Shown here one piece after another: positions 29,598-33,939 of a stretch of DNA of 33,939 nucleotides. The stretch's first letter is position 1. Every line of letters begins with the position of its first letter. The notes under the pieces were generated by a model that was given only the letters and a program-made list of their open reading frames with translations, was not told the DNA's origin and did no database searches. The position numbers and the translations under genes were made by a program. The stretch comes from Perkinsus olseni (Eukaryota > Perkinsozoa > Perkinsida), in contig JABANN010000379.1 in NCBI GenBank assembly GCA_013115125.1, positions 1 through 33,939 on the forward strand. Direction: 5' to 3'.

Positions 29598-30022
29598 GCA
29601 GCGTGTCGATCCGTCGAAAAGAGACCTTAGACGAGTTGGATCTGGTCGAACCAGTGCCCGAGTTCGGCTGTGCGTGGCAATCCAGCTCGTCCTGCTGTGA
29701 GCTAGCGGCTGTATCTGATGACGCGGGCGGTGGCCTCTCTTCGAATGATCGGGAACAGAGCCGTTCCGTTTGCGCCGACTTACCGAAGGCCCAGCTGACT
29801 GTGAAGGTAAGGGAAGAGATTTTGAACGTCGGCGAAGAAAAATTTGAGAAAAATTTATGTTCGACCGTAGAGCAGATTACTCGTATCACGGTGGGGTGTT
29901 TGGTGGTATTGTGGTTTTGTAGAATAATGGTATGTAATGGGCCAATCGATTGGGCCAATTGCCCAGCGAATGAACGCGTCAGAAAGTTGCTCGTCGACCA
30001 GCGTACGGCTCTATTGCAGTGA
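29598..30022 (+). CDS. 3' end of an unidentified gene with a hydrophobic segment
   Basis: The frame is entered through a strong acceptor (CTTCCATCCTCCCGCAG) and stays open to a TGA at 30020. It begins VSIRRKETLDELDLVEPVPE, is Ser/Cys-rich, then has a hydrophobic stretch, TVGCLVVLWFC, followed by ERVRKLLVDQRTALLQ. A GTAAGG donor at 29807 with an acceptor at about 29876 would remove 70 nt, so the segment between is optional. The minus strand is also open here. No family was recognised, and 5' exons are missing. Confidence 0.4.
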
Positions 30023-30074
30023 GGTTGCCTCTTGCGTTTCACGGAGAAAAAGATATCTCTTCAAGAGTTGATAT

Positions 30075-30446
30075 TTACGCGAGTATAGCAGTTGCTGAGT
30101 CGCCATTCTCGTCGTTTTTCGTCCATTCGTGTCGTCGTCTTCGGCGTGCGAAACACTTGCCGAGTTTCGCCACTCTGTTTACGTCATCTTCAGACGAGAA
30201 CTCGGCAGAATTAAATTCTGTTGAGCTCTCACTGAGGAAATGGTCCATGTCAGGGAAATTCTGAGAATTTTCCGTCAACCATTTTTGCCTTGGACCAGGT
30301 GCAGCCCCTCCCTTATAGGTTCCGAAGAGGATAGGAAGATTCGATGTCGTTGATGCCACACCGAGAGCCGCGCCACCGCCCAGTATTGCAACGGTGAGAA
30401 TAGGGTTTCGAGGAGTGAATTGCCGTTTACTCAACTCAACGCTCAT
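30075..30446 (-). CDS. Small single-pass membrane protein, unidentified
   Basis: A 123-residue frame starts MSVELSKRQFTPRNP, followed by a Gly/Ala-rich membrane segment (ILTVAILGGGAALGVAS, about residues 16-32). A Ser/Glu-rich stretch (HFLSESSTEFNSAEFSSEDD) follows, then a basic RRRRRHEW patch. A GTAAAC donor after SSEDD would end the exon near 30195, and the basic patch would then be intronic. The short N-terminal tail plus glycine-rich helix is typical of small mitochondrial or ER membrane proteins, but I cannot name a family. It converges on the plus-strand gene ending at 30022. Confidence 0.45.
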   Translation of the reverse strand: MSVELSKRQFTPRNPILTVAILGGGAALGVASTTSNLPILFGTYKGGAAPGPRQKWLTENSQNFPDMDHFLSESSTEFNSAEFSSEDDVNRVAKLGKCFARRRRRHEWTKNDENGDSATAILA

Positions 30447-30913
30447 CGCGAAGGTTTCGGTATTTTCAGCGGTGCCGGTTGAGAAGTATCATTCTCACGA
30501 TTATAAAATGCTTCGCCCTCGGTTTTCATGGTTTTCACTCCCGCACTTTTTCGTTGTGATGATATTTTCCAGGAAATTCCAGTAATTAGGATTATTTTCC
30601 TGATTACTTAGCCCTACAAAGTCGGTATTTTCTTTCCTGTTTGCTACCAGTGTTTTTGCACTATCTCGGAGAAGGGAATGTAGTGGTACGGTGTGACGGC
30701 TTAAAGAAGGCCCGCGCGAAGTCGGCACCGTGTAGGGATGATGAACGCTCCTTTGTCAGGATATGAGGGAGAGTTCTGTTGACATACATCAGATTGCGCA
30801 GGTGAGTATTTTTCGCTCTTCATCGTCAGATCGGCTTGGGTGGAAGATGTTTTTCCACGACGGTGACCGCGGATCTTTCTCGAAAATAGGCCTTCGTGAC
30901 GTTTCCGAATTCC

Positions 30914-31534
30914 ATGACAGATGAGGCTCTCGTGTTCGATCCACGCGGGCCTCATTTATTGGTGATTCCTGCGGAGAACTATGTAGATGAGCTCCTCCGG
31001 AATAGAAGGTTCGATATTTCTTGCAAGATTACCATTCCATGAGCATTCGAGGGATGTTGTATTTTTTTCACATCTGTTTCGGATCGGAAAAATGGAGCAA
31101 ATTGTGAAAAATTGCAGAAAAATAAACTGGAAAATTTCGCACGCACGCATGTGGTCACCGTAAAGTTAGATAAGACGCTCCGACTCGCCTCGCAATTTGT
31201 GTTTCTGTTTTTCCTCAGACTCTCGACGATTTGAATCGACAAGTGAAATTTTTGTGTGAGAGAAACTCAGCTTTGGAAGCAGAAAATGCACTGTAACGCT
31301 GGTCCGTTCACTCCGATAGACAATCTCTAGCTTCACCATTTCAGCTTGCGAAGTCGCTGTGCGAGGTTCATAGACCAGCTACATCAACTCGGCGCTTCAT
31401 CTGTAGATTTGGACTCGCCGGAGGTCGGGGTCGGGTTTTGGCGGGTGGGTGTTGAATTCAACCAAAAAATTTTTTTTCACGAAAAACATTGCATTCATAT
31501 GTTGGAGATTCTCCCTCGATATTTAGAACACTAG
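30914..31534 (+). CDS. Small coiled-coil protein, three predicted exons
   Basis: Exons 30914-30982 (donor GTAGAT), 31219-31292 (acceptor GTTTCTGTTTTTCCTCAG, donor GTAACG) and 31345-31534 (acceptor CACCATTTCAG) join in phase. The product starts MTDEALVFDPRGPHLLVIPA and continues into a leucine-rich coiled coil (TLDDLNRQVKFLCERNSALE, then ENALLRSRC and FIDQLHQLGASS). The end may lie at the stop at 31532 or be reached through a further exon at a GTCGGG donor. No family is recognised; the helix register suggests a dimerising protein. Confidence 0.45.
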
Positions 31535-32635
31535 TGGGCAAGACACTTCGCATTTTAGATTGCGAGAGACGTCACTTCACGTCACTACGTCACGTATTAC
31601 GGATTAATTTCCAATGACGGTGTGAATGAAGATACCTTAGAAGCATAACTTTCTGGTTGATGTCAGATCTTACGAGTACATAATTATGAGCTCGCAGTTT
31701 TTTATTCGTATTTTGAACACAAGTTTTGTTGGCAGCCAACTAAACCTTTCTTGGTTCCAACCGCAGCGTCGCGTGTGTGAAGCCATGTTCAGGTTGGTAC
31801 TTCTCTAGCCATTCCGAACCCACACGCCCGAGTCAGAAGGGTTTTATAATATAACTTTTATCCGGGTAAAATTCGCTTAGCTGCAAAAATTATACCAAAC
31901 CTCATTACAAACCAAAATGTTCAAGGCCACCTGATTCAACGCGAATCATCGTAGAAATCGGGATGTATGATACGTCCCGAACGGCACAACAGCCATTATC
32001 GATATGACAAGAAGGTGTGAGAGAATGGAATTTGCTTCGTGAACTCCGCTGCTTGTTATGAAATTGTTATTAGTTTTCTATTTTCAGTGCCGAGTCGCCC
32101 TCACTCGCATCGACACGCCCACCCAGAATTCTGCCCCTCATCGGTGGTGAGAGGGATGCATCATGTAGGTCACGGTGTTTGTTATACCATCTCCGGCCGT
32201 TAGTAGTCACAAACGAGTTGTATAAGACTTTCCCGGCGTTAAGGTTGACACAAAACAGAAGGTATTCTTAATTTGAGCCTCCGTTTTGTCAGCATGCTGA
32301 GTCGAATCCATGTTCTTCCTTTTCAGGTACCAGGGTTTTTGAACAAGTTTTGACATCATTACGTTTGACAGACGACCTGAGTCGAGTTGGCTTCGGAGTG
32401 CTTCATAGGAGTGCATGGCAGCAGGTTGAACGTGTACACTTTGAATGGTATGTGAATAGCCGAGATATTTATAGTAGTCCGCAAGATCGTTAAACGTGGC
32501 AACCGTCTCACAGAGCCTCTCTAGAGAGTGACTATGTGACGCCATTTCAACATCGAGATGCACAGGCGCAGTGGAAGCACAATATCATTTGAGTGCAGCG
32601 CTCTCAGGGTGCGCCCAGCATCGGGCGGCACTCCG
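31535..32635. other. No supportable gene
   Basis: A 118-codon minus frame (32563-32207) is the only long one and shows no homology or splice partner. No RNA gene or repeat was recognised before the tRNA cluster. Confidence 0.35.
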
Positions 32636-32709
32636 GCTCTGGTGGCTCAATCGGATAGAGCGTTGGACTTCTAATCCAAAGGTTGCGGGTTCAAGTCCCG
32701 CCCAGAGTG
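32636..32709 (+). tRNA. tRNA-Arg (anticodon TCT)
   Basis: A complete cloverleaf: acceptor GCTCTGG pairs with CCAGAGT (one wobble), D arm TGGCTCAATCGG, anticodon stem TTGGA/TCCAA with loop CTTCTAA, and T arm GCGGG TTCAAGT CCCGC. It decodes AGA. There is no encoded CCA, as expected for a nuclear eukaryotic gene, and no intron. Confidence 0.95.
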
Positions 32710-32792
32710 TATTCACATCAGATCGGAACTGTCTGCTCCTATGGCAGTCTCCCTACTATACACTATCGCCGTTGAACGCAAAAGAATACTAC

Positions 32793-32863
32793 AACCCTGG
32801 TGGGACTTGAACCCGCAACCTTCGGCTCTGGAAACCGACGCGCTTCCATTGCGCCACAAGGTC
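32793..32863 (-). tRNA. tRNA-Trp (anticodon CCA)
   Basis: A 71-base cloverleaf with A box TGGCGCAATGG, anticodon loop TTCCAGA and B box GGTTCAAGTCC. The acceptor stem pairs with two wobbles. The T stem has one C-A mismatch, so it may be slightly degraded. It is the intact-anticodon relative of the CCG copies at 15133 and 33768, and it forms the edge of the inverted duplication. Confidence 0.85.
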
Positions 32864-33074
32864 GACTAAGAATGGTTAGTTACACTCCGTACTCGTGTTG
32901 GATCAATCGGAGGAGTGTTCCGCTTGGATTCCTTTTTGACAGGAGTAGGCTGCCGCCAAACTATCGGCAGCACCCGAACTGTGAAGCATGAATCCACTCT
33001 ATGCAGGTGCGCCTAGCGGCGCAAAACGCTAGTCGGCACTAGCTGCAGTCCGTGACAGCTTGATCCGTTCACCA

Positions 33075-33147
33075 GCTCTAGTAACTCAATCGGATGGAGC
33101 GTTGGACATCTAGTCCAAAAGTTGCAGATTCAAGTGTCGCCTAGAGT
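33075..33147 (+). pseudogene. tRNA-Arg(TCT)-like pseudogene
   Basis: 73 bases aligned with the intact gene at 32636. The anticodon loop is CATCTAG, keeping TCT but with A instead of the universal U33. The T stem GCAGA/GTCGC fails to pair at two positions. It is probably not functional. Confidence 0.75.
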
Positions 33148-33488
33148 ATACGTGTATGCTACCACATCAGATCGGAGCTGTCTGTTCTTAAGACAGCCCT
33201 TCCTGACTGTACGCTATCTCCGTCGTCTCGCACTTGTAGTGCTAGTCACTAGCGCCTCGGCCAAATTGTCGGTGATTAGGTTGTATTGGATGGCTTCATC
33301 TGCCGTGTAGAGTGTTACAAGTGCTTCAAGATAGCTTGCGGCTCAAATGCAATTCAACTGTGATCACGCAATATTCCAATAACTCACCATCGGACACTGC
33401 CCGGCATTTCTCGCTTCAGCGAAATTGAGTGAGCACAGCTTGTTTGTTGTTAAGCATCGGAATATGTATCATCAGAATGGTCTCCTGC

Positions 33489-33560
33489 GTCGCTATCGTC
33501 TAGTGGTCAGGACGTCACGCTGTGGCCGTGACAACCCCGGTTCAAATCCGGGTAGCGACT
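33489..33560 (+). tRNA. tRNA-His (anticodon GTG)
   Basis: A perfect 7-bp acceptor stem (GTCGCTA/TAGCGAC), anticodon stem TCACG/CGTGA with loop CTGTGGC, and T stem CCCGG/CCGGG with loop TTCAAAT. The extra G-1 of tRNA-His is not encoded (the preceding base is C) and would be added after transcription, as usual in eukaryotes. Confidence 0.96.
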
Positions 33561-33767
33561 TTAGTTTGGAATGAAATGTGTTCCAGCACACGAGAATGTT
33601 GACAAGACGTTCATGAACACAGAACGAGACGTCAGCTTGTCGCTGATGGATGCACGGTGCGCTGTCCTGGAATTCTCACCTTACCACGGCTCAGCTCTAT
33701 CCCACAGCGTGTTTCATCGTGCCCCAAGTCTTGGTGCGACACTTCACTCGGAACTAGGATTGTGCCT

Positions 33768-33838
33768 AATCCTGACCGAAGTTGAACCCGCAGCATTTGG
33801 CTCCGGAACCTGAAGTGCTTCAATTTCACCATAAGCTC
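33768..33838 (-). pseudogene. Degenerate tRNA-Trp copy with CCG anticodon
   Basis: Aligned over 71 bases with the copy at 15133-15203, sharing the CCG loop (TTCCGGA) and the 3' end CAGGATT. The D arm, T stem and acceptor stem are decayed. It shows that the CCG form was copied more than once. Confidence 0.7.
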
Positions 33839-33939
33839 GGCTTACTGAGAATAGTCTGCTGAGGCAGTAAAACCTCTGGTCTCCGAGATGGGGCAAGGCG
33901 CGGTACCAAGCTAGCGTCGGAAAGGTCGACAGGACCTCA

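Larger units (their letters stand above)
32793..33559. repeat. Inverted duplication arm B (partner 14336-15203)
   Basis: Contains tRNA-Trp, the Arg-like pseudogene and the complete tRNA-His with their spacers, in inverted order relative to arm A. Shared landmark blocks include GGATCAATCGGAGGAGTGTT, CTGCCGATAG-type sequence and GTGTAGAGTGTTACAAGTGC. Confidence 0.85.

Overview
The window looks like nuclear DNA of a compact invertebrate genome. It has GT-AG introns (many of 45-110 nt, the longest about 950), eukaryotic tRNA genes with no encoded CCA, and protein genes split into short exons whose phases join cleanly. No operons, Shine-Dalgarno sites or long single-exon genes were seen. All coordinates and splice joins were worked out by eye, so identities rest on motif recognition, not on a database search.

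Layout. Positions 1-2190 hold no gene I can support, only a short minisatellite-like end that recurs inverted near 8.1 kb. Two unidentified minus-strand genes lie at 2191-3323 and 3961-4728. The best left-hand locus is a divergent pair. An HDDC2-type HD-domain 5'-deoxynucleotidase occupies 6165-9500 on the minus strand in eight exons. A NOL12/Nop25 (RRP17) ribosome-biogenesis protein occupies 10183-12411 on the plus strand in five exons, and about 0.7 kb separates the two start codons. From 12.4 to 16.4 kb the DNA is repeat-rich: perfect palindromes, a GC-rich inverted repeat, the end of a minus-strand gene, a tRNA-bearing duplication and a tandem duplication. A TPR co-chaperone-like gene follows (16756-18193, minus). 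Next comes a head-to-head pair of small secreted paralogs (18456-18881 minus, with an in-frame stop; 20196-20630 plus, intact).

From 21 to 31.5 kb most predicted genes lie on the plus strand. They are an unidentified helical protein (21382-22953), a Mis12-like coiled-coil protein (23620-25059), an unidentified partial gene (25670-26493), a possible borealin-like 3' end (about 28720-29342), a protein with a hydrophobic segment (29598-30022) and a coiled-coil protein (30914-31534). A small membrane protein is on the minus strand at 30075-30446. The right end (32.6-33.9 kb) is a tRNA cluster with intact tRNA-Arg(TCT), tRNA-Trp(CCA) and tRNA-His(GTG) plus two degenerate copies. Part of this cluster is present inverted at 14.3-15.2 kb. 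There the tRNA-Trp copy carries a CCG (arginine) anticodon, and the tRNA-His copy has lost its 3' half. That truncated tRNA-His block also occurs inside an HDDC2 intron at 7.4 kb.

How the genes work together: NOL12 (rRNA processing), HDDC2 (dNMP clean-up) and the TPR protein are ordinary housekeeping functions. The Mis12-like and borealin-like genes, if right, would both act in chromosome segregation. I found no convincing virus-derived or LTR element and no CRISPR array.
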